This document shows, in pieces, positions 1-10,682 of a stretch of 64,000 nt of DNA. The stretch comes from CAIWHR01 sp963788185 (GTDB taxonomy: Bacteria > Pseudomonadota > Gammaproteobacteria > Burkholderiales > Casimicrobiaceae). Below the pieces are notes generated by a model, which saw only the letters and a program-made list of their open reading frames with translations, was not told the origin of the DNA and ran no database searches. Position 1 is the first letter of the stretch. Each line of letters begins with the position of its first letter. The translations under genes were made by a program, and so were the position numbers. The DNA lies in assembly GCA_963788185.1 (NCBI GenBank), contig CAWBGE010000017.1, positions 1,005,931 through 1,069,930 of the forward strand, written 5' to 3'.

Positions 1-2642
1 GGCGGATCGCGAGGCAGCACCGGCGCATGACCGGCCGCTGCTTCCGCGGCGATGCCGGTGCAAGCGCTCGTCCAGAACGCCAGCGCCGCGCCCCAATCCG
101 GCAGCGCGCCGGCAGTGATGTCACCCGGCACGGCCAGCCCCGGCCAGATCGCGCCCTCTGCCGCAACGCCGGACCAGCCGAGTTCGCCGATCTTCATCCG
201 TGCGTAGGCGACCGCGCGCACGTCGGCTTGCGATTGCTGCGCCCGCAGCGCAAGTGCGTAGAGACCCAGCTGGGGCGCCTGCGGCCGCGCCTCGAACCAC
301 TTCGCCGGGGCGATCGTCGGGCCCGTCTTGTAGTCGACGACGGCGATGCCACCGGAGACGAGTTCATCGACCCGGTCGATCCGCAGGCGCAGCGTTATGC
401 CGGCAAGGCAGAGCGTCTGCGCGAGCTCGGTCGCCGCAACCCGAAACGGGGGCCGGACCCGCTCGAATCCGTCGATCCAGGCGCCCAGCAGGGCGCGAAT
501 GCGGTCGCGTTCGCTGCCGGCGATCAGTTCGGAGATTTGGCGCCAGCGTTCGACGGGCACCGCGTCGGAGGCGAGCGCCCGGGAGGCGGCATCGTCCTGC
601 GTCCGGGCCAGCGCGGCGTCATCGAGCGCGAGCAGCGTGGCCTGGTCACCCACCTCGCGCCAGAACTCCAGCATCGCACGGTGAACGAGGTTGCCCCGGT
701 CGAGCGCCGACAGCCCCTCCTCCTGCTTCGGCCACGGCAGGACACCCAGGCGGTGCATCGCCAGCGCGCGAAACGGGCATTCCGCCTGCCGCTCGATCAG
801 CGAGGCGCCACCCGACATCGTCGCGCCGGCGGGTACCGGCGGCGCCTGGCTGTCGTCGATCGCCTCGGGTCGAGGTCGCGCGCCGGCCACCATCGCGCCG
901 AAGCGCTGTGGCGCCGCCGCGGATTCGGCGTGCTCCCACCCGGCGAGCAGCGCCGACGGCAGGCGCAGGTGGTCGTCGCTCGTCCGGGCGTAACTGAACA
1001 CGACCTCGGGCGCGGCGCGCGAGAACTCGCCGGTCAGAGCCCGCGCCCACGCGTGCTCCCGCGCGGCGCTGGAGCGCGGCAGGTTGTGCTCGCGCTGCCA
1101 GGCGATCGGCAACAGCGGATTGGGCGCGGCAGGCGGCGGCCAGACCTCGGCCGCGAGTCCCGCAACCCACAGCGCGTCGAACGGCAGCGCAGCCGCCTCC
1201 AGCGCGCCCAGGATCTGCACCGACGCGGCCGGTGCCTCGGGTTGGAACACCTGCCGTTTGGCGAGACCGGTGAGCGCCGCCAGTGCAGCCCGGCCGGAAA
1301 GCGCACTCTCGAGGGAGGCCAATGCCGCGAACCCCGCGAGCAGTTCTTCCCACGCGCCGCGGACCTGGAACTCGGCACTGTCGGCCGTGCGCTCGCCGGG
1401 CCAGCCCAGCGCCGCGAGCCAGACGCGCCAGAGCTCGACCCACGCCGAGGGCGACGCGCGCGCCGGCCAGCGGCGGTGATTCACCGCCGCGCGCCAACGG
1501 GCTGCCAATGCCGGTTCGATCGGAGCGACGGCGCGAATCATCGCTTCGATGTCGACGGCGGCGACCCCCGCCTTCCGCCACTCGCCCTCGATGCCTGCAC
1601 GCCGCATCCACGCCTGATCGTCGCCAGGCAATTGGCGCGAACGAAGCAGCACAGCGGCTTCGGCTGCCGGCACCGATCCACGTCCGAGCCGGAGCAGCCA
1701 CAGCGCCGCAGCCACGAGCGATGCGTCGGCCAGTGGGCTCCCGAGCGAAAGGTCGTAGGGTCGCACCGCACTTTCGTTGCCCGGCCACTGCAGGCCCGGA
1801 CAAAGCACCTCGTCGGCCAGCGCCTGCACTTCGTCGCGGCGCGCGGCCAGATCAAGGACGACGATGCCGATCGTCGGCGCCGGCAGCGCGGCGCTCCGAT
1901 CGCGCGCCCAGGCCAGGGCCAGCGCGATCTCGGCGTGCGGTGTCGGGCAGGCCAACACCCGAACGTCGGAGTCGCGGCAATCGGCGGTCGGGCAACGGGT
2001 GACGGCTACCGCACACGCCTGCAGCGCGGCCAGAAGTCGTTGCTGCTGCGCGGTGAACTCGGCGAAACCCGCCACGACGACTGCGCCGCCGATCACGCCG
2101 CGCAGCGCCGGCAGCATCGCCACCAACCGGTCCGGCGCCAGCGCGAGATCGATCGCCTCGGCACTCGTCAGCGCGTTGCGATACTCGCCGGCCCAGCGGG
2201 AGAACGCGGCCGGATCTTCGCCGGTCGTGGCATCGTCCCATCCCCGCCAGCTTTCTCCCCCGGCACCCCAGGCATGCATACGATCCCATGCTTCCTGCGC
2301 CAGCGCCGCGGCCCCGTCGACGTCCATCAACGGTGCCCGGCGCGCACTGTCGGCCGCGACGATGCGTTGCCAAAGCCAGCCGATCTGCGCGGGCGTCAAC
2401 AGGCGCCGAGGTGTGCCGGACGGATCGACACCCATGGCTTCCCGCCAGAGGCAGGTTATCCACGCATTCCACGGCAACGCCGTCGCCGCTGTCCACGCGC
2501 TCCTTCCTGCCGCCAGCTGCAAGGCGTCGTAACGCTCGTTGATGCGTCGGGCGAGACGGTTGTTTGGCGTGATGACCGGAATGCCGGCCGCGATGGCGTC
2601 GACAAGCGCGAGGGCGAGCGGAGATCGGGCAGGGGTGGACAT
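1..2642 (-). CDS. AddB-like DNA repair nuclease (PD-(D/E)XK), partial
   Basis: The minus strand is open from an ATG at 2642 through the window edge, about 880 codons without a stop, so the gene is 3'-truncated here. The protein matches the roughly 900-residue bacterial group described as 'probable DNA repair protein' that resembles AddB of the AddAB helicase-nuclease. The N-terminus has ITPNNRLARRINERY, the usual opening of these helicase-like proteins. Near the C-terminus there is a Cys-containing ECPFRALAMHRLG segment followed by VDYKTGP, the Asp/Lys core of a PD-(D/E)XK nuclease. The likely role is processing of double-strand breaks. No Shine-Dalgarno is evident before the ATG. The large plus-strand frames across this stretch are shadows of its GC-rich codons. 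Confidence 0.85.
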   Translation of the reverse strand, partial: MSTPARSPLALALVDAIAAGIPVITPNNRLARRINERYDALQLAAGRSAWTAATALPWNAWITCLWREAMGVDPSGTPRRLLTPAQIGWLWQRIVAADSARRAPLMDVDGAAALAQEAWDRMHAWGAGGESWRGWDDATTGEDPAAFSRWAGEYRNALTSAEAIDLALAPDRLVAMLPALRGVIGGAVVVAGFAEFTAQQQRLLAALQACAVAVTRCPTADCRDSDVRVLACPTPHAEIALALAWARDRSAALPAPTIGIVVLDLAARRDEVQALADEVLCPGLQWPGNESAVRPYDLSLGSPLADASLVAAALWLLRLGRGSVPAAEAAVLLRSRQLPGDDQAWMRRAGIEGEWRKAGVAAVDIEAMIRAVAPIEPALAARWRAAVNHRRWPARASPSAWVELWRVWLAALGWPGERTADSAEFQVRGAWEELLAGFAALASLESALSGRAALAALTGLAKRQVFQPEAPAASVQILGALEAAALPFDALWVAGLAAEVWPPPAAPNPLLPIAWQREHNLPRSSAAREHAWARALTGEFSRAAPEVVFSYARTSDDHLRLPSALLAGWEHAESAAAPQRFGAMVAGARPRPEAIDDSQAPPVPAGATMSGGASLIERQAECPFRALAMHRLGVLPWPKQEEGLSALDRGNLVHRAMLEFWREVGDQATLLALDDAALARTQDDAASRALASDAVPVERWRQISELIAGSERDRIRALLGAWIDGFERVRPPFRVAATELAQTLCLAGITLRLRIDRVDELVSGGIAVVDYKTGPTIAPAKWFEARPQAPQLGLYALALRAQQSQADVRAVAYARMKIGELGWSGVAAEGAIWPGLAVPGDITAGALPDWGAALAFWTSACTGIAAEAAAGHAPVLPRDP

Positions 2643-2878
2643 CGATGACGTGGCCGCATCGCCAGGCGCGCGGAAGACCTGCCCCGCGAGGCGGTGCATT
2701 GGCAACCGGGAGTTTATACCGGGGCTGCACACCCCCGGCGGCAAAGCTTCCGTCTCGCGGGCCGCCGCATCGCCGCAGGCGACGGGGGCAGGCGAGAGCG
2801 CGTCGGGCCAACGCCCGACAGGGATTGGTGAACCCGGGAGAGCGACGCCGCGGGGACCGCGCCCCGATCAGCTTGGCG
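2643..2878. other. Intergenic, no gene seen
   Basis: GC-rich spacer between the repair-nuclease start and the end of a small Cys-rich gene. I see no convincing coding frame, hairpin or operator, although the promoter of the nuclease gene should lie here. Confidence 0.5.
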
Positions 2879-3169
2879 TCAATCGCTGGCCATCGTCGGG
2901 CCGATCGCGAACGTCATGACCTCGGTCGACGGGAGCATCGCGACCGCGGCGCTCACGGGCGTCGAGGGCCGGCGCGGCAGGATCCTCCATTCTCCGCACC
3001 GATCGTCGTCGCGGACCGTCGGCCAGACGCCTTCGATCTGGTAGCTCTTTCCGGGGTTGGGCGTCAGCATCGGCGCACAACGCCGGCACAGCCCCGTGCG
3101 CACGGTGTTGCCGTCGACGCCCTTCAGATGACGGCGATCGAAGAAGTGGCAAGTGAGGCATTTTTCCAC
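2879..3169 (-). CDS. Small Cys-rich hypothetical protein, possible zinc ribbon
   Basis: About 96 residues from a GTG start with GGAG eight bases upstream; an in-frame ATG at 3211 would add 14 residues. The N-terminal half has two Cys pairs, CLTCHFF and GLCRRCAPM, spaced like a zinc-binding ribbon, and then IEGVWPTVRDDDRCGEW. I do not recognise a named family. The protein is probably cytoplasmic, since no signal peptide or membrane segment is visible. It sits downstream of and in the same direction as the J-like gene at 3265-3600, with a gap of about 95 bases, so the two may be co-transcribed. Confidence 0.55.
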   Translation of the reverse strand: MEKCLTCHFFDRRHLKGVDGNTVRTGLCRRCAPMLTPNPGKSYQIEGVWPTVRDDDRCGEWRILPRRPSTPVSAAVAMLPSTEVMTFAIGPTMASD

Positions 3170-3264
3170 GGCAAGGTCTCCACATCGTGCCCGGACCGAT
3201 GTCGTCGGCACCGGTGCGAGGCGTGCGGCGGCGCCCGAACCTCGGGCACCCCCAGCGGATACGT

Positions 3265-3600
3265 TCAGGCGGCGATCGAGTTCCAGGTATTGCGCAGCGC
3301 GCCGGGGATGTCCTGGACGACGCGCGACGGCTGCGTGCCGTTGTGATCCAGCACTTGCTTCAACTCCCGATCGGCAGCCTGCGCCGCACGATCGAGCTCG
3401 GCATCGTAGCTATTCCGTTGCTCGGGATTCGACAGCACCTCGTAGGCCGCATGAATCTGGCGCACCAGACCCGAGAGATCCTGCCCGGCGTCGGTCATGC
3501 CGTAGCCGAAACGCTCGAGGATATGCGCGTACGCGGCGTCGACTCGCGCCGCGCTGGCGCCAGGAGCGATCTCGAGATAGTCATAGTAGGTGTAGGTCAT
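3265..3600 (-). CDS. DnaJ-like (J-domain) small protein
   Basis: 111 residues, starting at an ATG preceded by GAGGAAG. The N-terminal 65 residues follow a J-domain layout: TYYDYLEIAPGAS at the start (compare the YxxLG-type opening) and then AAYEVLSNPEQRNSYD, a classical helix III/IV motif (AYxVLxDxxxRxxYD). The HPD tripeptide that stimulates DnaK ATPase is not present where expected; the loop reads FGYGMTDAGQDLSG. The C-terminal 45 residues are not recognisable. It is best described as a J-like protein that may lack co-chaperone activity. Confidence 0.7.
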   Translation of the reverse strand: MTYTYYDYLEIAPGASAARVDAAYAHILERFGYGMTDAGQDLSGLVRQIHAAYEVLSNPEQRNSYDAELDRAAQAADRELKQVLDHNGTQPSRVVQDIPGALRNTWNSIAA

Positions 3601-3979
3601 CACGGCTTCCTCGCGGATTCCCGTGCCTGGCGGCCGGGGTTCAGTCGTGATCTAGCAGCAAGCGTGCCACGATGCCGTCGCGCAGGCGCGGCCTTGCGAC
3701 GCAGGCTTCGGGCGTCTTCATGTGATCGTGTGCGGGGTGCAGGCGCCTGGCAGCCTGTCGGGCTTGGGTCATCGTAGCGAGCCGGATGGGAAAGCGAGGA
3801 CAGATTGCCCCGATTTCGAGGCGCATGGCGGGACCATGTAACGAGAAATCGGGGCGATATGGACCGCTGTCCCACCGGCGCAGTAGATGAACCCTAAGTC
3901 CGACAGGCTGCTAGCGTCCGACCGCCGGTTCGCGGCAACGAGCTGCCGCCTGACGGCACGCAAGTGCACTACAACGCGA
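3601..3979. other. Intergenic with hairpin repeat, no gene seen
   Basis: About 380 bases without a supported gene. It contains an imperfect inverted repeat (annotated separately) and, just after it, a TAAGTCCGACAGGCTGCTAG stretch at 3895-3914. The promoter of the J-like gene should lie near its left end. Confidence 0.5.
3798..3872. repeat. Imperfect long inverted repeat (GCCCCGATTT / AAATCGGGGC)
   Basis: GCCCCGATTT at 3807-3816 is perfectly complementary to AAATCGGGGC at 3846-3855. Outside it GGACAG (3798-3803) pairs with CTGTCC (3867-3872). The arms would form a bulged hairpin with a 29-base loop. Similar GGGGACAG...CCCCGATTT arms are common extragenic palindromes in proteobacteria, some of them mobilised by REP-associated (Y1) transposases; no such gene is nearby. 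Confidence 0.55.
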
Positions 3980-4828
3980 TCACAACACGGCGAGTCGCGA
4001 GGGCGCCGTGGGCGGCGGAAACACCCGGTCGAGCGCGGTCGCCAGCGCGGCGGTCCAGCGCAATCCGGCCGCACTGCGGTTCTCGCGCAGATGGGCCGGG
4101 TTGGCGGACTGGGGAATCGTGATCACGCCGCCGTCGCGCCACGTCCACGCCAGCGCCAGCTGCGCCGGCGTGTGCCCTTCGGCGGCCGCCACCTCTCTGA
4201 GGCGCGCATTGCGCAGAAGATCCGCCTGCCCAAGCGGCGAGTACGCCATCAGCGGCATTCTTCGCGCGCGCATCCAGGGCAGGAGATCCCATTCGACACC
4301 CCGCTCGCCCAGGTGATAGCAGACCTGATTGGTCGCGCATCGATCTCCGCCCGGCACCGCCGCCAACTCCGCCATGTCATCGGTGTCGAAATTCGACACG
4401 CCCCAGCGCAGGATCTTGCCGGCCCGCACCAGCGCCTCGAATGCGTCGACCGTCTCGGCGAGCGGAACGCCTCCGCGCCAGTGCAGCAGGTAGAGATCGA
4501 GGTGGTCGACACCGAGACGCGCGAGGCTGGACTCGCAGGCCGCGGGCAGAGACTTCCGCCCGGCATTTTGCGGGTAGGCCTTGCTGACGAGAAAGACCTC
4601 GTCGCGTCGCCCAGCGATCGCCTTGCCGACGATCCGCTCGGCGCCGCCTTCGCCGTACATTTCCGCGGTGTCGATCAGCGTGAGTCCCAGATCGAGGCCG
4701 GTACGGAGCGCCGACACTTCGCGCCCGGCGTGCGCGGGGCTTTCTCCCATCGTCCAGGTGCCCTGACCCAATGCCGGCACGCGCGTTCCATCGGCGAATT
4801 CGCACGGGGGAATGTCGGTTGTTTGCAT
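3980..4828 (-). CDS. Aldo/keto reductase
   Basis: 282 residues from the ATG giving MQTTDIPPCEF; the upstream in-frame extension lacks family similarity and overlaps the divergent gene's leader. It is an NAD(P)H-dependent oxidoreductase of carbonyl compounds with the complete catalytic tetrad: Asp53 and Tyr58 (IDTAEMYGEGG), Lys83 (LVSKAYPQN) and His116 (DLYLLHWRGG). GVSNFDTDDM and ITIPQSANPAH are further signatures (barrel core and phosphate-binding loop of the cofactor). Length is normal for the family and the protein is cytoplasmic. The substrate cannot be read from the sequence. It is transcribed away from the molybdopterin oxidoreductase, sharing an 85-base spacer. Confidence 0.9.
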   Translation of the reverse strand: MQTTDIPPCEFADGTRVPALGQGTWTMGESPAHAGREVSALRTGLDLGLTLIDTAEMYGEGGAERIVGKAIAGRRDEVFLVSKAYPQNAGRKSLPAACESSLARLGVDHLDLYLLHWRGGVPLAETVDAFEALVRAGKILRWGVSNFDTDDMAELAAVPGGDRCATNQVCYHLGERGVEWDLLPWMRARRMPLMAYSPLGQADLLRNARLREVAAAEGHTPAQLALAWTWRDGGVITIPQSANPAHLRENRSAAGLRWTAALATALDRVFPPPTAPSRLAVL

Positions 4829-4913
4829 GATGCTGCCGAGGATACCGCCGTGGGTCCCGCCACGCCACCGATACGCACGTACAATCGCCGTTCCACTGAT
4901 CGACGCCGCCACC

Positions 4914-6992
<2,079 letters not shown>

Positions 6993-7014
6993 CTTATATT
7001 TATATTATTCAATG

Positions 7015-7034
7015 TGTTGCATTTTATTCTGCAA
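7015..7034. terminator. Possible bidirectional terminator between convergent genes
   Basis: GTTGCA and TGCAAC flank an eight-base TTTTATTC loop in a conspicuously AT-rich 45-base spacer between two converging genes. The stem is only six pairs and the flanks are not strongly U-rich, so this is tentative. Confidence 0.3.
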
Positions 7035-7040
7035 CCAATT

Positions 7041-7616
7041 TCACAGCTTCCGCACCAGCCCCACCATCACACCGAAGATCTCCAGCGTTCCCTCGGGCCG
7101 GATCACCGGATACGCGGGATTCTCGGGCTGCAGCACGAATGCGCCCTTTTCGAGTTCGAGGCGCTTCAGTGTGAACTGGCCATCGACGATGGCGATGACG
7201 ATGTCGCCGCGCTTGGCCGCGGCCGACTTTTCGATGACGACGAGATCGCCTTCGAGGATGCCGGCATCGATCATCGAGTCGCCTTTGACGCGCACCAGCA
7301 CGGTCTGCGACGGGTGCTCGATCAGGTAGTCGTCGATGGTGAGCGCATCGCCGGTCGAATCGTCGACGGGATTGGGCAGGCCCGCCTGCACCGAAGCGCT
7401 GGCGAGGCTGCGTTCGAAGAATCGCCGGGTCGGTGCGAGCCGCTTGTCCGGGGTGGAATCGACGAAGCCGGCGAGTTTGAGCCGCGCGACCATCGCCGCC
7501 ACCGATGATTTGGATTTCAATCCGAGCAACTGGCCGATCGACGCGTACGACGGCAACACCCGATGCTCGGCGTAGTAATCCTGCAGCAACGCGAGGTATG
7601 AACGATCGTTCGACAT
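7041..7616 (-). CDS. LexA-family transcriptional repressor (S24 peptidase)
   Basis: 191 residues. The N-terminal third is a winged helix-turn-helix (LPSYASIGQLLGLKSKSSVA), and the C-terminal part is a self-cleaving S24 protease domain. The Ala78-Gly79 cleavage site (SVQAGLPNP), nucleophile Ser114 (VKGDSMIDAG) and general-base Lys151 (QFTLKRLELE) are all present, so RecA-stimulated autocleavage is expected. The N-terminus differs from canonical E. coli LexA, so this is a LexA-like repressor and perhaps a second one. It is divergent from a damaged exonuclease/GIY-YIG gene, and an SOS-box-like palindrome lies in the shared promoter, so autoregulation is likely. Confidence 0.88.
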   Translation of the reverse strand: MSNDRSYLALLQDYYAEHRVLPSYASIGQLLGLKSKSSVAAMVARLKLAGFVDSTPDKRLAPTRRFFERSLASASVQAGLPNPVDDSTGDALTIDDYLIEHPSQTVLVRVKGDSMIDAGILEGDLVVIEKSAAAKRGDIVIAIVDGQFTLKRLELEKGAFVLQPENPAYPVIRPEGTLEIFGVMVGLVRKL

Positions 7617-7629
7617 GGCGCTACAATAG

Positions 7630-7643
7630 CGAACGAACGTTCG
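7630..7643. promoter_or_regulatory. LexA operator of Gram-positive type (CGAACGAACGTTCG)
   Basis: The 14-mer matches every position of the Bacillus-type SOS box consensus CGAACRNRYGTTCG (GAAC-N4-GTTC). It lies 14 bases upstream of the lexA-like start codon and about 38 bases from the divergent exonuclease start, so one operator could control both. Confidence 0.75.
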
Positions 7644-7680
7644 GTGGTCAAGCCCCTCCCGATTCCGTCATCTTTCGCCC

Positions 7681-9131
7681 ATGATCCACGCACCGATGCC
7701 CTCCCCCGTCCGCATGTTCGCGCCCGCATTGGCGTTCGTCGACCTCGAGACCACCGGCATCGCAGCCGCGACCGACGCCATCACCGAAGTCGCCATCGTC
7801 CGCGTGACCATGGACCCCGACTGCACCGCAGCACCGACCGTGGACGAGTGGTCGACCCTCGTCAATCCCGGGCGCCGGATTCCGCCGGAAATTCAGGGCC
7901 TCACGGGTATCACCGACGCCATGGTCCGACATGCCCCGCCGTTCGCTGCCGTCGCGGCGGAGATCTCCGCTCGAACTGCGAATGCGTTGTTCGTCGCGCA
8001 CAACGCACGCTTCGATTACGGTTTTCTGAAGCACGCGTTCGCTCGCGTCGATCGCAGTTTCAGCGCCCGGGTGCTGTGCACCGTCAAGCTGTCGCGGCGG
8101 CTCTTCCCCGACGCGCCTGCACACAGCCTCGACGCCGTGATCGCGCGCCACGCGCCTGCCTGCAGGCGATCGACACCGGGCGCTCGGCGATGCGCGCGCG
8201 CTATGGTCGTTCGTGCAGGCGCTCTACCGCGACCTGCCGGCGGAATCCATCCTCGATGCGGTCAAGCACGTCTTGCGCATGCCGAGCCTGCCGCCGCATC
8301 TGCCGCGCGACGCCCTCGACGCGTTGCCGGAGACGCCGGGGGTCTATCGCTTCTACGGCCTCAATGCGCATCCGCTGTACATCGGCAAGAGCAAGAATCT
8401 GCGCGAGCGCGTCGCCGCCCATTTTTCGTCCGATTACCGCTCCGCCACCGACCTGCGATTGTCGGCCGAGAGTCCGTCGCCTCGAGTTCGAGGAAACCGC
8501 AGGCGAGATCGGCGCGCTGCTGCGCGAGGCAGCGCTCGTCAAGGCGCTCATGCCCGCGCACAATCGCGCGCTGCGGCGCAAGGCCGAAGCCGTGCTGCTC
8601 GAGTTGTCCGACGATCCGGGCCCGCCGCGCTATGTTGCGGCCGCCGAACTCGATCCCGCCGAGTTGCCCGGGCGCTACGGGCCCTTTTCCTCCAAGCGCT
8701 CGGCGCGCGAGACGCTGCGCAAGCTGGCCGATGAGCACGCGCTCTGCTGGACCGCGCTGGGCCTCGAAAAGCGCCCGGGTCCGTGCTTTGCGCGCCAGGT
8801 CGAACGCTGCGCCGGCGCCTGCGTCGGCGCCGAGTCGGCCATCGACCATCACCGGCGACTCGCAGCGGCGCTCGCGACGCTGCGGATTCCCGCCTGGCCG
8901 TATGCCGGCGCGGCGGCGATACGCGAGCACGACACGCTCACCGGCCGCACCGACCTGCACGTCATCCGCGACTGGTGCTGGCTGGGGACTGCGACCGACG
9001 ATGCGCAACTCGGCATGTTGCTCGATGCGCCGCCGCGCCCCGACTTCGACCCCGACATCACGCGCCTCCTGCTGCGCAGCTTCGCGCGCGGTCGCCACGC
9101 GGTGATCCCGCTCGCGGCCGGGCACGACTGA
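7681..9131 (+). pseudogene. DnaQ-type 3'-5' exonuclease fused to GIY-YIG nuclease, two frameshifts
   Basis: One gene is spread over three frames. Residues 1 to about 155 are a DEDD exonuclease (VDLETTGIAA, VNPGRRIPPEIQGLTGI, FVAHNARFDYGFL). The middle frame begins with LPAGDRHRALGDARALWSF and carries a GIY-YIG domain (PGVYRFYGLNAHPLYIGKSK). The last frame holds the remainder, RRLEFEETAGEIGALLREAA, to the stop. The reading is restored by removing one C near 8155 and one A at 8471. The intact architecture is a known proteobacterial fusion of a PolIII-epsilon-like exonuclease with a UvrC/Cho-like nuclease, used in DNA repair. It is divergent from the LexA-like gene and shares its operator, which suggests SOS control. 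Either the gene is broken or the assembly has two indel errors. Confidence 0.85.
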
Positions 9132-9145
9132 CCATCCTTCCGGTC

Positions 9146-10564
9146 TCAACGTCGCGCGTGCGCCGCCAGGATCGACGCCACGCACGCCGTCAACTTCTTT
9201 GCGAACGGCAGGTGCAGGAATTCGTTGGGACCGTGCGCATTGGACTTCGGGCCGAGAACGCCGGTGATCAGGAACTGCGCCGCGGGAAACTGCTGCCCGA
9301 GCATCGCCATGAACGGAATCGTCCCGCCCTCGCCCATCGCCGCCGACGGCTTGCCGTAGAAATCCAACGAAGCGTCATCGAGCGCGCGCGCGAGCCACGG
9401 CGCCGTCGCCGGCGCGTTCCAGCCGGACGCTCCGTGATCGACCGCGAAACCGACGTTGGCCCCGGCCGGGGGATCGGCCTCCAGCAGGCGTTTCAGATGC
9501 TGCGTCGCCTGCTCGCCGTCGACCGTCGGCGGCAGCCGCAGCGAGAGCTTCAGCGCGGTCCTGGGCCGCAGCACATTGCCGGCCTCGCGGATCGACGGCA
9601 GGCCGTCGGCACCGGTCACCGACAGCGCGGGGCGCCAGGTGCGATTGAGGAGCGCCTCCCGGTGATCGTCGGCCATCGGCCGCGTACCGCCGGCAAACGG
9701 ATACTTGCGTACGACGCCGTCGCCGAGGATGTCCGCGGCGAGTTGCGCCTGCGCGCTGCGTTCGGCGGGAATCGGCGCCTGAAACTCCGCGGGCAGCACC
9801 CGCCCGGTCGCGGCATCTTCCAGCCGATCGACGAGCTGCCGCGCGATGCGAAACGACGACGGCACGATGCCGCTCGCATCGCCCGAGTGCACGCCCTCGG
9901 TCAGCACCTCGACGTCGAGCGTCCCGGCAGCCAGGCCGCGCAACGATGTCGTCACCCACAGGCGCTCGTAGTCGCCGCAGCCCGAGTCGAGTCCGACGAC
10001 GAAGTCGACGTCGCCGATGCGCGGCGCCAGTGCCGCGAGATACGCGGGCAGGTCGTAGCTGCCGCTCTCCTCGCAGGTCTCGATCAGACCGACACAGCGC
10101 GCGTGCGGCAAGCCCTCGGCCTGCAACGCTGCGACGGCAGCCAGCGACGCGTACACCGCGTAGCCATCGTCGGCGCCCCCGCGGCCGTAGAGCCGCTCTC
10201 CTTCCAGCACCGGCTGCCAGGGCCCCAGATCCTTGCGCCAACCGGTCATCTCCGGCTGCTTGTCGAGATGGCCGTACAGCAGCACCGTTCCGCGTTGCGC
10301 GCCTTCGGGCGAAGCGGGAATCTCGAACCAGAGCAGCGGCGTGCGACCCGGCAGCCGGACGATCTCGGCGACGAGCCCGCGTACCGGCTGCCGCTTCACC
10401 CATGCCGCCGCCTGCGCGACGACGGCGTCGATGTGCCCGTTCGCTTCCCACTGCGCGTCGAAATGCGGCGACTTGGCCGGAATGCGGATGTAATCGATCA
10501 ATTGCGGGACGATCTCGGCATCCCAATGGCAGGCGATCCGTTCGACCAGCGAGGCAATTCTCAT
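9146..10564 (-). CDS. M20 family metallopeptidase (dipeptidase-like)
   Basis: 472 residues from the ATG of MRIASLVERI, with AGGA ten bases upstream. It is a two-zinc hydrolase of the M20/M28 clan, probably acting on dipeptides or N-acyl amino acids. The metal ligands are visible: His99 and Asp101 (YGHLDKQPE), bridging Asp132 (GRGGADDGYA) and the catalytic Glu165-Glu166 (ETCEESGS), with a late His in NAHGPNEF. The dimerisation lid domain lies between about residues 200 and 380 (LTEGVHSGDASG). No signal peptide is seen, so it is cytoplasmic. It converges with the exonuclease gene and is divergent from the SDR/DUF2867 gene. Confidence 0.9.
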   Translation of the reverse strand: MRIASLVERIACHWDAEIVPQLIDYIRIPAKSPHFDAQWEANGHIDAVVAQAAAWVKRQPVRGLVAEIVRLPGRTPLLWFEIPASPEGAQRGTVLLYGHLDKQPEMTGWRKDLGPWQPVLEGERLYGRGGADDGYAVYASLAAVAALQAEGLPHARCVGLIETCEESGSYDLPAYLAALAPRIGDVDFVVGLDSGCGDYERLWVTTSLRGLAAGTLDVEVLTEGVHSGDASGIVPSSFRIARQLVDRLEDAATGRVLPAEFQAPIPAERSAQAQLAADILGDGVVRKYPFAGGTRPMADDHREALLNRTWRPALSVTGADGLPSIREAGNVLRPRTALKLSLRLPPTVDGEQATQHLKRLLEADPPAGANVGFAVDHGASGWNAPATAPWLARALDDASLDFYGKPSAAMGEGGTIPFMAMLGQQFPAAQFLITGVLGPKSNAHGPNEFLHLPFAKKLTACVASILAAHARR

Positions 10565-10682
10565 TTGGAGTCCTGTCCAGGCAACATTGCAGGGCGGCAG
10601 CAGCGCGCGATGTGCGAACATGCACGCTGCGGCCGCAAACCTCCATTTTAGCCGACGCCCCCCGAACCGCCCGCCGCAGTCC

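Noticed and set aside
27..2648. Very long plus-strand open frame opposite the repair nuclease
   Set aside because: Composition is Arg/Gly/Ala-rich with no motif; the minus strand encodes a recognisable AddB-like protein over the same bases.
8783..10651. A 622-codon plus-strand frame opposite the M20 peptidase
   Set aside because: No domain or signal; the peptidase on the minus strand has all its metal ligands.
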